From Bacillota bacterium (GTDB taxonomy: Bacteria > Bacillota_I > Bacilli_A > Erysipelotrichales > Coprobacillaceae): a DNA stretch of 64,000 bases. Below the pieces are notes generated by a model. It did not search any database, had not been told where the DNA came from, and saw only the letters and a program-made list of their open reading frames with translations. The stretch lies in assembly GCA_030540195.1 (NCBI GenBank), contig JAUNWT010000002.1:1-64000 (forward strand). The letters are read 5' to 3'. The position numbers were made by a program, and so were the translations under genes. Position 1 is the first letter of the stretch; the number at the start of each line of letters is the position of its first letter. Below, piece after piece: positions 8,288-16,522 of this stretch.

Positions 8288-9505
8288 CTAGAAATCTACT
8301 TCAGTATCATAGTAGCATGCTTTTAATAAAGCAACCATTTCATCATGGTTTGGAATACGTGGGTTTGATCCAGTACATGCATCAGCAATAGCGTTGTCTG
8401 CGATTTCATCAACACGTGCTAAGAAGATATCTTCTGGAACAAATCCAGTTTCAGCTGGCATACCATCTGCACCATATTTATTAATTCCATGAGGAATATT
8501 TAATTCATCATTCATTCCTCTTAAATATTTAATTAATAATGCAACTTTTTCATCATCATTAGCTCCACCTAAATGCATGTAATCAGCGATGACACCATAA
8601 CGTTTTTTAGCTGTTGGATCTTTCGCATTGAAAGCAATAACTTTTGGTAAGTACATTGCATTAGCTGCACCATGGATAATATGTCCACCTTGATCAACGA
8701 AAGCAGCTCCTGTTTTATGAGCCATTGAGTGAACAATACCTAATAAAGCGTTAGAGAATGATTGACCTGCTAAACATTGTGCATCATGCATTGTATCTCT
8801 TGCAGCCATATCTCCATTATATGATTTTACCAAATTAGCTTGGATCAATTCAATTGCATGAATTGCAAGTGGATCAGTATAGTTACAGTTTGCAGTAGAA
8901 ACATAAGCTTCAATAGCATGAGTCATTGCATCCATACCAGTATGAGCAACTAATTTAACTGGCATTGTTTCAGCTAAATCAGGATCAACGATAGCAACAT
9001 CTGGTGTAATTTCAAAGTCAGCGATAGGATATTTAATTCCTTTATTATAGTCTGTAATAATTGAGAAAGCAGTAACTTCTGTAGCTGTACCACTTGTAGA
9101 TGGAATTGCACAGAAATGAGCTTTTTTACGTAATTTTGGAATACCAAATACTTTGCACATATCTTCAAATGTGATATCAGGATATTCATATTTAATCCAC
9201 ATAGCTTTAGCCGCATCAATTGGTGAACCTCCACCCATAGCTACGATCCAATCTGGATTAAATTCTTCCATAACAGCTGCCCCTTTCATAACAGTTTCAA
9301 CTGATGGATCTGGTTCAATACCTTCAAATAATTTAACTTCCATTCCAGCTTCTTGTAAATAGTTAACAGCACGATCTAAGAAACCATTACGTTTCATTGA
9401 TCCTCCACCAACACATACAATTGCTTTTTTTCCTTCTAAAGTTTTTAGAGCTTCTAATGCTCCTTTTCCATGATATAAATCTCTAGGTAATGTAAATCTT
9501 TGCAT
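8288..9505 (-). CDS. Iron-containing alcohol dehydrogenase (group III)
   Basis: A 405-residue NAD(P)-dependent group III alcohol dehydrogenase that interconverts short-chain alcohols or diols and aldehydes, usually as a fermentation sink. The N-terminal nucleotide-binding domain has AMGGGSPIDAAKA near 89-101 and PSTSGTATEV near 135-144. The C-terminal domain supplies the metal ligands in GMDAMTHAIEAY (Asp, His), GIVHSMAH (His) and GHIIHGAANA (His), all intact. Length is typical (380-410). It is monocistronic with a GAGGAG ribosome-binding site and terminators on both sides. It resembles butanol, propanediol and lactaldehyde-type dehydrogenases; the substrate cannot be chosen from sequence. 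Confidence 0.92.
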   Translation of the reverse strand: MQRFTLPRDLYHGKGALEALKTLEGKKAIVCVGGGSMKRNGFLDRAVNYLQEAGMEVKLFEGIEPDPSVETVMKGAAVMEEFNPDWIVAMGGGSPIDAAKAMWIKYEYPDITFEDMCKVFGIPKLRKKAHFCAIPSTSGTATEVTAFSIITDYNKGIKYPIADFEITPDVAIVDPDLAETMPVKLVAHTGMDAMTHAIEAYVSTANCNYTDPLAIHAIELIQANLVKSYNGDMAARDTMHDAQCLAGQSFSNALLGIVHSMAHKTGAAFVDQGGHIIHGAANAMYLPKVIAFNAKDPTAKKRYGVIADYMHLGGANDDEKVALLIKYLRGMNDELNIPHGINKYGADGMPAETGFVPEDIFLARVDEIADNAIADACTGSNPRIPNHDEMVALLKACYYDTEVDF

Positions 9506-9568
9506 AACTTATTCTCCTCTTTTCCTATAACTAATGATAGCACTTACATTCCTTTTTGGTTAGATACT

Positions 9569-9597
9569 AAAAAGGCATAGGGATATGCCTTTTTTTA
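9569..9597 (-). terminator. Terminator after the LysR gene
   Basis: AAAAAGGCATA/TATGCCTTTTT hairpin, T-rich on both strands and therefore possibly bidirectional. It sits about 40 bases after the LysR stop. Confidence 0.65.
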
Positions 9598-9636
9598 TAT
9601 ATCAAGTTATTTTTTTCACATTACATGTGCATTTTT

Positions 9637-10527
9637 TCACTTTACTTGTTCGATTACTTTTTTTAAACATTTAATAAAATTTTGATCTTCTTTCGATAAA
9701 ACATAACCTTTACGATAAATCAAATAATCAACATAAGGTGTTTTTTGATCTTTACATTCTTTTAAAATAAAATGATTTTGTTTTAAAAGCTTTTTAGGAA
9801 TAGGAGCTACCCACATATAAGTTTCAGGAATTTCATTTAAAAGTTCAAATTGAATTCCTCTTTCATAAATATTCATTTGTTTATGATGTTCTTGTTTTCC
9901 CTCTTCAATATGTATATCTCCATGTTTTAATTCAATTTGTTTCTTTAAATCTTTGATACTTATTTCTTGATCTTTTAGCGGATTATCTTTTGAAATAAGT
10001 ATTTGATAATCAAATGAAAATAGTTTTTCATAAGTTAATTCTTTTAAATTTAAAATATTAAAATAATAATCTTGATCTCTTATTGGAAAACGCACAATCC
10101 CTAAATTATTTTCCCCATCATAAACATTTTGAATTGTATCAATTGAATTTGTTTCTCGATAATTTAAATTCAATTCTTTTTTCATATTATTATCCATCTT
10201 TAAATATTCAATAAAAGCTTCTGATATATAACTTGAACGTGGTACACAAATATCTAAATTAAGCTTATGGGGATCATCTTGATACATATTTTTTAAATAT
10301 TCTACTTCTTGAACAATCTTTTTAGCTTGCATGAGGAATTCTTTTCCTTTTGTGGTAGGAACAACACCTTTATTATGTCTTTCAAAGATTTTAATATTGG
10401 CTTCTTCTTCGATTTCTTTAATTATTTTTGACAAACGAGGTTGATTGACATATAAATGTTGTGCTGCTTTGGAAATTGATTCACATTTTTCAACTTCTAT
10501 CAAATATTTTAAATGTAAAAAATTCAT
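9637..10527 (-). CDS. LysR-family transcriptional regulator
   Basis: I take the ATG at 10527, giving 296 residues (MNFLHLKYLIEV), because TAAGGAGCT lies 6 bases upstream; a longer frame adds 22 residues without a ribosome-binding site. The N-terminal winged helix is typical LysR: SISKAAQHLYVNQPRLSKIIKEIEEE, then FERHNKGVVPTTKGKEFL. The effector-binding half (about 90-296) is divergent, Lys/Glu-rich and weakly conserved. It is monocistronic, lies upstream of the iron alcohol dehydrogenase and is transcribed in the same direction, so regulation of that gene is possible but not shown. Confidence 0.85.
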   Translation of the reverse strand: MNFLHLKYLIEVEKCESISKAAQHLYVNQPRLSKIIKEIEEEANIKIFERHNKGVVPTTKGKEFLMQAKKIVQEVEYLKNMYQDDPHKLNLDICVPRSSYISEAFIEYLKMDNNMKKELNLNYRETNSIDTIQNVYDGENNLGIVRFPIRDQDYYFNILNLKELTYEKLFSFDYQILISKDNPLKDQEISIKDLKKQIELKHGDIHIEEGKQEHHKQMNIYERGIQFELLNEIPETYMWVAPIPKKLLKQNHFILKECKDQKTPYVDYLIYRKGYVLSKEDQNFIKCLKKVIEQVK

Positions 10528-10571
10528 TTTATAGCTCCTTAAATATAATATAACTATTATATCATCTCTAT

Positions 10572-10600
10572 AAAAAAATTCTATGCAAAACATAGAATTT
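10572..10600 (-). terminator. Terminator after the scpA-scpB-DUF5662 operon
   Basis: Minus-strand AAATTCTATG/CATAGAATTT stem with a TTTTG loop and a T-tract; it overlaps the stop codon of the DUF5662 gene. Confidence 0.7.
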
Positions 10601-11114
10601 ATAAATAAGTTTCTTTAATATAGTCAATTGTTTCTTCTAAATTACTTTTAGATAAATGAACCAACATATCTTTGATCATGGCATCTGTTTCTTCATGAAT
10701 CACATAATAACCATGGGTTTTATTATAATAATCTAAAGGAGCAGAAACATCAAAGTCCTTACCACGATAAACAAGTGTTGCCGCAACACGATCACAAAAC
10801 ATTTCTACGACATATTTTGTCGGCATTTTAGCCGGAACAACTCCTTGTCTTGAAAAATCGACCCAATATTCCCAATGATGTTTATTTCTTCCTTTATGAT
10901 GAAGCCAAGCAGAAGAATAACCTATTGTTTCTCTTTCAATAGAATTAGGAGAACGTGTTCCTACCCAATATTTGGCTCCTGTTTTAAGTTCAGTTGGTGA
11001 ATACTTTGATAAATCATGCAGTATTCCTTGTTTATAAAGTCCACATTTGAAACAAAGCATTGTTACATAATATTTATGTTTATTAATTGTTTTTAAATGA
11101 TTAATCAGTTTCAC
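10599..11114 (-). CDS. DUF5662-type protein
   Basis: A 171-residue soluble protein. GILHDLSKYSPTE (about 31-43), a WLHHKGRNKHHWEYWVDF block (about 70-87) and MFCDRVAAT give many His and Asp residues in a helical, HD-domain-like arrangement. This matches what I know as DUF5662, whose function is not established. Its ATG lies 14 bases inside the end of scpB, so it is translationally coupled as the last gene of the scpA-scpB operon. That placement is unusual, since scpAB is commonly followed by rluB or a D-alanyl-D-alanine carboxypeptidase. A phosphohydrolase activity would suit the HD-like pattern but is inferred. Confidence 0.65.
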   Translation of the reverse strand: MKLINHLKTINKHKYYVTMLCFKCGLYKQGILHDLSKYSPTELKTGAKYWVGTRSPNSIERETIGYSSAWLHHKGRNKHHWEYWVDFSRQGVVPAKMPTKYVVEMFCDRVAATLVYRGKDFDVSAPLDYYNKTHGYYVIHEETDAMIKDMLVHLSKSNLEETIDYIKETYL

Positions 11115-11679
11115 TTAAATCACCTTCTTGATATCTTGTCGCAAATATATCTTCATCACTTTCAGTTTCTACGATATCTCCCAGTTCAGGAAGTTCATCT
11201 AAAGAAGCCAATGAAAAAGCATCCATAAATTCATCCGTTACCCCATATAAAATAGGAAGTCCGGGGCTTTCTTCTCTTCCCACTTCTTTAATAAGGGCTT
11301 TAGCGAGAAGCTTACGAATCATCGCATCACAACCTACCCCACGAATATCTTCTACTTTTGAACGGGTAATCGGTTGATTATAAGCAATAATAGCCAATGT
11401 TTCTAAAGCTGCTTGAGAAAGTTTTGCTTTGGATTGTTCTACCATTTTTTGATAGTAAGGGAAATAGTCTGGATTCGTCGCAAATTTATATTTTCCACCA
11501 AAATCGACGACTTGAATTCCATTAAAGCCTCTATGTTCATATTTTTCAACAAATTCATCCATCAATTCCGTTGCTTTCTTCTTAGAAACTTCTAATACAA
11601 CTGAGATTTCTTTAATATCGAGCCCTTCATCTCCTCGAATATAAAGCATACCTTCTATGATATGATCATAATTTTCCAT
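11101..11679 (-). CDS. scpB: Segregation and condensation protein B
   Basis: A 192-residue ScpB (kite subunit) that dimerises and, with ScpA, completes the SMC condensin complex for chromosome organisation. It has two winged-helix domains. The first starts IIEGMLYIRGDEGLDIKEISVVLEVSKKKA, and the second contains SQAALETLAIIAYNQPITRSKVEDIRGV, a hallmark of the family, followed by REESPGLPILYGVT. An acidic C-terminal tail follows. The start overlaps the scpA stop by one base (TAATG), giving tight coupling. Length is normal. Confidence 0.95.
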   Translation of the reverse strand: MENYDHIIEGMLYIRGDEGLDIKEISVVLEVSKKKATELMDEFVEKYEHRGFNGIQVVDFGGKYKFATNPDYFPYYQKMVEQSKAKLSQAALETLAIIAYNQPITRSKVEDIRGVGCDAMIRKLLAKALIKEVGREESPGLPILYGVTDEFMDAFSLASLDELPELGDIVETESDEDIFATRYQEGDLSETD

Positions 11680-12407
11680 TAAGCTTTTCCCTCCACATAT
11701 ATTTCATCAAATAAACCATCTTGACTAATTTCTACTTCTTTATCTTTCGCTAAAACTAAGATTGATAAAAATGTCACAATAAAGTAATAACGATCTCCTC
11801 TTTCAAATAAATCTTCGAGTTTTACTTTTTTATTTACTCTTACTTTAAAGAATTTTCTAATTTCATCACTTCTTTGTTCAATAGAAATATCTTTTTTAGA
11901 AATATGGGTATCAAGAGGTTTTGATAAAGCTTTTCTTTGAAACATCTTTTGCATAGCTTTCATTAAATCATAAACTTCTAAATCTTGAGGAATCATAGTT
12001 GAAGTATCCATAACATATTGTTCCATATTATCTGCTGGTTTAATGATCACTTCTTGACGTTTTTCATATTTTTCTTGAATTTCATCAAGAACATCTTTAT
12101 AACGTTTATATTCAATTAATCTTTTAATTAATACTTCTCGAGGATCTTCTTGATATTCATCATCAATTTGTACCTTTTCTTTAGGTAAAAGCATTTTACT
12201 TTTCATTTCAATCAGTTGTGCTGCCATAACTAAATATTCTGACATGATTTCAAGCTGTGATGATTCCATCATATGTATATATTGTAGATATTGATCTGTG
12301 ATGACAGAAAGTTCAAGAGTTTGTAGATCCATTTCTTTTTCTTTAATTAAATGAAGTAATAAATCTAATGGTCCTTGAAAATCCTCTAAGATAACTTGAT
12401 ATTCCAT
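11679..12407 (-). CDS. scpA: Segregation and condensation protein A
   Basis: A 242-residue ScpA (kleisin) that bridges the SMC heads. The N-terminus YQVILEDFQGPLDLLLHLIKEKEMDL is diagnostic, followed by ISVI-type helices and YLVMAAQLIEMKSKMLLP at about 70-90. The C-terminal winged helix contains RYYFIVTFLSILVLAKDKEVEISQ. It leads the scpA-scpB-DUF5662 operon behind a TATAAT box and an AGAGGTGG ribosome-binding site. Length is normal. Confidence 0.95.
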   Translation of the reverse strand: MEYQVILEDFQGPLDLLLHLIKEKEMDLQTLELSVITDQYLQYIHMMESSQLEIMSEYLVMAAQLIEMKSKMLLPKEKVQIDDEYQEDPREVLIKRLIEYKRYKDVLDEIQEKYEKRQEVIIKPADNMEQYVMDTSTMIPQDLEVYDLMKAMQKMFQRKALSKPLDTHISKKDISIEQRSDEIRKFFKVRVNKKVKLEDLFERGDRYYFIVTFLSILVLAKDKEVEISQDGLFDEIYVEGKA

Positions 12408-12426
12408 ATTTCCACCTCTGATTGGT

Positions 12427-12432
12427 ATTATA
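12427..12432 (-). promoter_or_regulatory. -10 box of the scpAB operon
   Basis: Minus-strand TATAAT 20 bases before the scpA start. No clear -35 is visible. Confidence 0.45.
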
Positions 12433-12475
12433 ACATAAAAAAATATTTTTTATTTATTATCTTCGTTATTTCCTA

Positions 12476-12481
12476 TATAAT
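12476..12481 (+). promoter_or_regulatory. -10 box of the plus-strand membrane protein gene
   Basis: TATAAT 21 bases before the ATG at 12503; it diverges from the scpA promoter, and no good -35 is visible. Confidence 0.45.
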
Positions 12482-12502
12482 ACGCGTGAAAGGGGTTATA
12501 AA

Positions 12503-13324
12503 ATGTTTTCATTATTATCTATTATTTTAGCTTTTTTTGCGGGAATTTTAGGAGCACTGATTGGTGGAACACAAACCTTTATTTGTACAGGGTTTGTCGG
12601 CCTTCTTATATTTTTATTAGAACATGTTGGTGTTGATACAACATTTTTAAATGAAGCTTTATCAAATAATTTATTTTTACCATGTATTATCTTTAATGCG
12701 GCTGGTCTTGCGACAGCCTATGCTGGAACAAAACATAACATAAGAGGTGTTGAAACCTCAAGATCACTTGCTTTTACCAATGATCCCATGGTTTTACTGG
12801 TAGGAGCTATTGGTGGCGTTTTGGGTTATTTGATTTTTGCCTTTGAAAATTATTTTTCATTTCCAGTAGATACAGGAGCTGTTTCGGTTATTCTTGTAGG
12901 AGTTTTAGGAAGAATCTTATTTAATCAAGAAGATACATATAATAAAAAGAATTTAGATTTCTTAAAAAAGGCATCCACTTCATTTTGGTTATTTCAATTT
13001 CTCATTGGTTTAGCTGTTTCTACTGTTATGGCCTATTTTGCGAAAGAAACAGGACTTTATACAATTGGTTTTTCTATTAGTGCCTTAACATTTATTTTTG
13101 CTTTAAGTGATCCTGCTTTTCCGGCAACACATCATACAACACTTGTTGTTGGTTATGCCATGGCACAAACAGGAAATGTTGTGATTGCAATTGTTTTTGG
13201 AATTATCGCTCATTTTATTGGTTTAATTTTTGGCATGGTGCTCAACACAGATTGTGGAACACATATCGATCCACCAGCTGTTGCGATTGCTACATGTAGT
13301 TTTATTTTATTTACATTATTTTAA
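12503..13324 (+). CDS. Integral membrane protein of unknown function
   Basis: A 273-residue, very hydrophobic protein with about seven or eight predicted membrane spans and almost no soluble part except a short charged loop (NQEDTYNKKNLDFLKK, about 141-156). Glycine-rich helices (FFAGILGALIGGTQTF, LLVGAIGGVLGYLIF) resemble a permease. Two striking polar motifs lie at or in the membrane: FPATHHTT near 210 and DCGTHIDPPA near 250. Such invariant-looking His/Asp pairs could bind a metal or proton, but I do not recognise the family and assign no substrate. It has a GAAAGGGG ribosome-binding site, its own -10 box and its own terminator. It is one of only three plus-strand genes here. Confidence 0.8.
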   Translation: MFSLLSIILAFFAGILGALIGGTQTFICTGFVGLLIFLLEHVGVDTTFLNEALSNNLFLPCIIFNAAGLATAYAGTKHNIRGVETSRSLAFTNDPMVLLVGAIGGVLGYLIFAFENYFSFPVDTGAVSVILVGVLGRILFNQEDTYNKKNLDFLKKASTSFWLFQFLIGLAVSTVMAYFAKETGLYTIGFSISALTFIFALSDPAFPATHHTTLVVGYAMAQTGNVVIAIVFGIIAHFIGLIFGMVLNTDCGTHIDPPAVAIATCSFILFTLF

Positions 13325-13325
13325 G

Positions 13326-13347
13326 CAGAAGGTAACTTCTGTTTTTT
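13326..13347 (+). terminator. Terminator after the plus-strand membrane protein gene
   Basis: CAGAAG/CTTCTG stem with a GTAA (GNRA) tetraloop and six T, two bases after the stop. Confidence 0.75.
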
Positions 13348-13359
13348 ATTTAATAAAAA

Positions 13360-13407
13360 TGTATAAATCGTACATATATTTTAAAAGATTTATGTACGAT
13401 TTATACA
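13360..13407 (-). terminator. Long inverted repeat ending the spoVA operon
   Basis: Perfect 16-bp arms (TGTATAAATCGTACAT and its complement) around a 16-base loop directly abut the spoVAF stop. On the minus strand five T follow, so it most likely is the terminator. The arms are much longer than in the other terminators here. Confidence 0.6.
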
Positions 13408-14679
13408 CTACTTCTTCGGTTCTCTAATAATGAATTGAAGTAAATCTTTTCCATTAAAAGGAATCAACGGATAAAGATAAGAAAAACCAAAAGGTTTTAA
13501 TGATATTAAATACATATATAAAATAACTTGATATGCAATAAAGCCTAACCAGCCAAATAATCCTGAAAATAGAATCATAAAGATTTTTACATATTTATTC
13601 GTTAATGAGAGTTCATAATTAGGAGTTGCAAAACCACAAACATTGCCAATAGATACAAATAATAAAATTTCTCCTGAAAAGAAACCAAGTTCAATCGCAA
13701 ATTCTCCTAATAAAATAGCAGCAATCATCCCCATCGTATTTGAAATAGAATCAGGTGTATGAATGGTTGCAATTCTTAAAAGTTCTACGGCCAGTTCAAC
13801 TAAAACAATAGAAAAGAGAGTTTTAAAACTGACACTTCCTTGACTTTTAATCAACATCCATAAGGGTACTAGATAAATCGAAAGAAAAACTGCACTAAAA
13901 CGAATTAAACGAATAAAGGTTCCAATAATAGGTGTTTGACGATGTTCTTCTACGTGTTCTAAGATTTCAAATAAAGTTGTTGGTAACATCATGACCGAAC
14001 TTGAAGTATCACAAATGATAGCAAGATAACCATGATGAATATGTGTTGAGACAACATCTGGTCGTTCACTATATCTTACAAGGGGAAAAGGATTATAGCC
14101 TTGATCAAAGATCAGTTCTTCTAAAGCACGATCTGTCATAATCAAATCTTCGTTCTTTATTTCTTTTAATCTTTCTTTAATGCTTTTTAACATTGTTTTA
14201 TCTATTTTACTTTGTAGATAACATAAACAAATATCTAATTTATTCGTTTTTCCTACGGTTACCTTTTCCATCACTAAATCTAAAGTGCGTATTCTTCGAC
14301 GAATCAGTCCCGCACAGTTTAAAAGATTTTCATTAAAACCATCTTTACTTCCTCTGACTGATTTTTCTGTATCAGGTTCATCAATAGAACGTGAAGGAAA
14401 ATGACGGGTATCTAAAACATAAACTTTTTGTTTTTCTAAATCTTTAACAATGGCACAACCTGTAAGCATGGCATATTCATATTTATTTGAATTTATTTCT
14501 TCTTGGACATCGCCATTATTTAAGCAATCTTTTAATGTTTTTCCTTTGGCATTGGTAATTCCTTCAACTAAATAAGCAATTAATTCATCAGAGCATAGAC
14601 TTGAAACATAATTGATTTCTATTTTTCGATTATGAAAATCAAGAACTCTGACATTGATATCAAATGAATTATTATTCAT
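13408..14679 (-). CDS. spoVAF: Stage V sporulation protein AF (GerA-family membrane protein)
   Basis: A 423-residue GerA/SpoVAF-type protein of the spore inner membrane. The soluble N-terminal half (about 1-230) includes EFNEN-like and RRRIRTLDLVMEKVTVG segments, SDRPDVVSTHIHHGYLAII-like and SSSVMMLPTTLFEILEHVEEH. Four to five membrane helices follow in the C-terminal half (FIRLIRFSAVFLSIYLVPLW, MGMIAAILLGEFAIELGFF). SpoVAF works with the SpoVA channel in dipicolinate release during germination. It is somewhat shorter than Bacillus SpoVAF (about 490). The ATG overlaps the spoVAE stop by four bases (ATGA). It could formally be a GerA subunit, but the operon position supports spoVAF. Confidence 0.88.
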   Translation of the reverse strand: MNNNSFDINVRVLDFHNRKIEINYVSSLCSDELIAYLVEGITNAKGKTLKDCLNNGDVQEEINSNKYEYAMLTGCAIVKDLEKQKVYVLDTRHFPSRSIDEPDTEKSVRGSKDGFNENLLNCAGLIRRRIRTLDLVMEKVTVGKTNKLDICLCYLQSKIDKTMLKSIKERLKEIKNEDLIMTDRALEELIFDQGYNPFPLVRYSERPDVVSTHIHHGYLAIICDTSSSVMMLPTTLFEILEHVEEHRQTPIIGTFIRLIRFSAVFLSIYLVPLWMLIKSQGSVSFKTLFSIVLVELAVELLRIATIHTPDSISNTMGMIAAILLGEFAIELGFFSGEILLFVSIGNVCGFATPNYELSLTNKYVKIFMILFSGLFGWLGFIAYQVILYMYLISLKPFGFSYLYPLIPFNGKDLLQFIIREPKK

Positions 14680-15026
14680 GATTTTGGTTTAAAAAAGATT
14701 GCGACTAAAAAAGCAAATAAGATAGCTGAAGCAATACCGGCTGCCGTTAAATCAAACATTCCCATAGCAAGTCCAAAAACACCATATTCTTTTGTCATTG
14801 CCATAGCGCCATGCATTAACGAATGTCCAAAACTCGTAATTGGAAGCATCGCTCCGGCATGAAAGATTTTGATTAAGCGATCATAAATATGAAATAAATC
14901 TAAAAGTGCGCCAATAACCACAAAACTACAGGTAATATGTCCTGGGGTTAATTTGGTATATTCATAAATCAATTGAGCAACAACACAAACAAAACCACAA
15001 AAAAGAAAAGATAATAGATAATTCAT
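14676..15026 (-). CDS. spoVAE: Stage V sporulation protein AE (C-terminal type)
   Basis: I start at the ATG at 15026 (MNYLLSFLFCGFV, 116 residues) rather than 12 codons upstream. GGAGGT lies 6 bases before it and ATGA overlaps the spoVAD stop. The product is a small protein with three to four membrane spans, containing YTKLTPGHITCSFVVIGALLD and GAMLPITSFGHSLMHGAM, the hallmark of the SpoVAC/SpoVAEb family. It forms part of the SpoVA channel that moves Ca-dipicolinate into the forespore and out during germination. The length matches SpoVAEb. Confidence 0.92.
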   Translation of the reverse strand: MNYLLSFLFCGFVCVVAQLIYEYTKLTPGHITCSFVVIGALLDLFHIYDRLIKIFHAGAMLPITSFGHSLMHGAMAMTKEYGVFGLAMGMFDLTAAGIASAILFAFLVAIFFKPKS

Positions 15027-16027
15027 GCAACTACCTCCAATACATATCCATGACAAACACAAGGAATAGATAGTTTTTGATTTGTCATTACCGGATTTAA
15101 TAAAGCACCTGTTGCTAGTATAAGCACACGTTTATATTTTCCTTGAAGCATCATTTTATAAATATAGCCAAAGCTAACAAGCCCATTACAAACAGGACCA
15201 CTTCCACCTTGATAAACATTTTGAGTGACATCATATAAAAGGCAGCCACAATCGTCATATTCATTATATTTTTGCTTTTCTTCTTTCAATAAATCTTTCA
15301 TAATTGTTTTACCATAACGAGATAAATCTCCCGTTAAAATAAGATCATAATAAGTTCCATCTCTTTTTAAATCTTTCATATGTTGTAAATACGTATCTAA
15401 GGCAGCTGGTGCCATCGCACGTCCCATGTCATTAGCGTCATATTGATCATAGTCGATTACTTTACCTAAAGTAATGGATTCAATTCGAATTGAACTTGGT
15501 TTATTTGATAAATAAACTGCTACACTTCCTGTAGCTGTAAAAGTCATGGTTTCTTTTCTTTGAATTCCATATTCTAATGGATATCGGAATTGTCGTTCTG
15601 CTGTGGCATTATGAGAAACCGTACAAGCAATCGCTTTATGAATACTATGATTTTCAATCATAATAGAAGCATTTGCAAGGGCAAGACCAATAGTGCTACA
15701 AGCACTATATAATCCAATAAAAGGACGATGTAAATGATTTGCATAATAGTAACAAGCCGTTAATTGATTATTTAAATCTCCGCCAAAATAAAAATCAATT
15801 TCTTCTTTTTTTACTTTTCCATTTTTTAAACAAATTAAAAGTGCATCTTTCAACATTTCAATTTCTGCTTGTTCATAACTAACATTATGATGATAATGAT
15901 CAGGATAATGTTTATCAAAATAATGTCCTAAAGGACCTTGATATTCCACAATTCCTGCCGTTGTTCCAACGCTTTGAATATAAACATTTTCAAAAACAAA
16001 ACTACTACCAGAAATAAGTGATGACAT
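15023..16027 (-). CDS. spoVAD: Stage V sporulation protein AD
   Basis: A 334-residue SpoVAD, the soluble, membrane-associated component of the spore dipicolinate transport complex, with a thiolase/ketosynthase-like fold. FENVYIQSVGTTAGIVEYQGPLG opens the protein. GLYSACSTIGLALANASIMIE (about 100-120) corresponds to the family nucleophile-elbow region, and GGSGPVCNGLVSFGYIYKMM and ILATGALLNPV lie near the end. Length matches the family (about 338). It overlaps spoVAC by 23 bases and spoVAE by four. Confidence 0.94.
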   Translation of the reverse strand: MSSLISGSSFVFENVYIQSVGTTAGIVEYQGPLGHYFDKHYPDHYHHNVSYEQAEIEMLKDALLICLKNGKVKKEEIDFYFGGDLNNQLTACYYYANHLHRPFIGLYSACSTIGLALANASIMIENHSIHKAIACTVSHNATAERQFRYPLEYGIQRKETMTFTATGSVAVYLSNKPSSIRIESITLGKVIDYDQYDANDMGRAMAPAALDTYLQHMKDLKRDGTYYDLILTGDLSRYGKTIMKDLLKEEKQKYNEYDDCGCLLYDVTQNVYQGGSGPVCNGLVSFGYIYKMMLQGKYKRVLILATGALLNPVMTNQKLSIPCVCHGYVLEVVA

Positions 16028-16448
16028 ATCGCAATCCTCCTACAATAAACGAAGCAACAATGCCAAAAGTAATGACCGCTCCTCCAAGCTTAAAAATATT
16101 TGCGCCAATTCCGGTAACCAGCCCTTCACTTCTTGCTTCTAGTGCACTTGAAGTCATCGCATTAGAAAAACCGGTAATAGGGATAAATGAACCTGCTCCG
16201 GCAAAATCACCTAAACGATCATAAATACCTAGACCTGTGAGTATTGCGGCAATTAATATTAGAGTAATCAACATAATAGGGGTTGCTTCTTTTTCGCTAA
16301 AAGAAAAGATTTCTTTGTAGAGATTTAAAAATAATTCTCCAATCATCCCAATAATCCCCCCAACCATAAAAGCATTAAATGTATGTTTTAACACTTGTTT
16401 TTGAGGTTTATTTTTTTCAGCAATTTCATTATATTTCTTTATATTCAT
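16005..16448 (-). CDS. spoVAC: Stage V sporulation protein AC
   Basis: A 147-residue membrane protein with four spans, and the first gene of spoVAC-D-E-F. A charged N-terminus, MNIKKYNEIAEKNKPQKQ, precedes helices. GAGSFIPITGFSNAMTSSALEARSEGLVTGIG is diagnostic of SpoVAC, the mechanosensitive pore component of the spore dipicolinate channel. A GGAGG ribosome-binding site is clear. I looked for a sigma-G promoter in the 50 bases upstream and found none convincing. spoVAA and spoVAB are absent, as in many clostridia-like spore formers. Confidence 0.94.
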   Translation of the reverse strand: MNIKKYNEIAEKNKPQKQVLKHTFNAFMVGGIIGMIGELFLNLYKEIFSFSEKEATPIMLITLILIAAILTGLGIYDRLGDFAGAGSFIPITGFSNAMTSSALEARSEGLVTGIGANIFKLGGAVITFGIVASFIVGGLRYVITYFW

Positions 16449-16495
16449 AGATTTACCTCCACATTTTTAGGATAGACAAAAAATATGAATATAAA

Positions 16496-16522
16496 CAAAA
16501 AAACAGATGTTTCCATCTGTTT
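16496..16522 (-). terminator. Terminator of the trp operon
   Basis: Minus-strand AAACAGATG/CATCTGTTT stem with a GAAA tetraloop and a T-tract, overlapping the trpA stop. Confidence 0.8.

Noticed and set aside
16449-16500. Sigma-G promoter before spoVAC
   Set aside because: Expected by analogy, but no GHATR and CATNHTA pair with proper spacing is present in this stretch.
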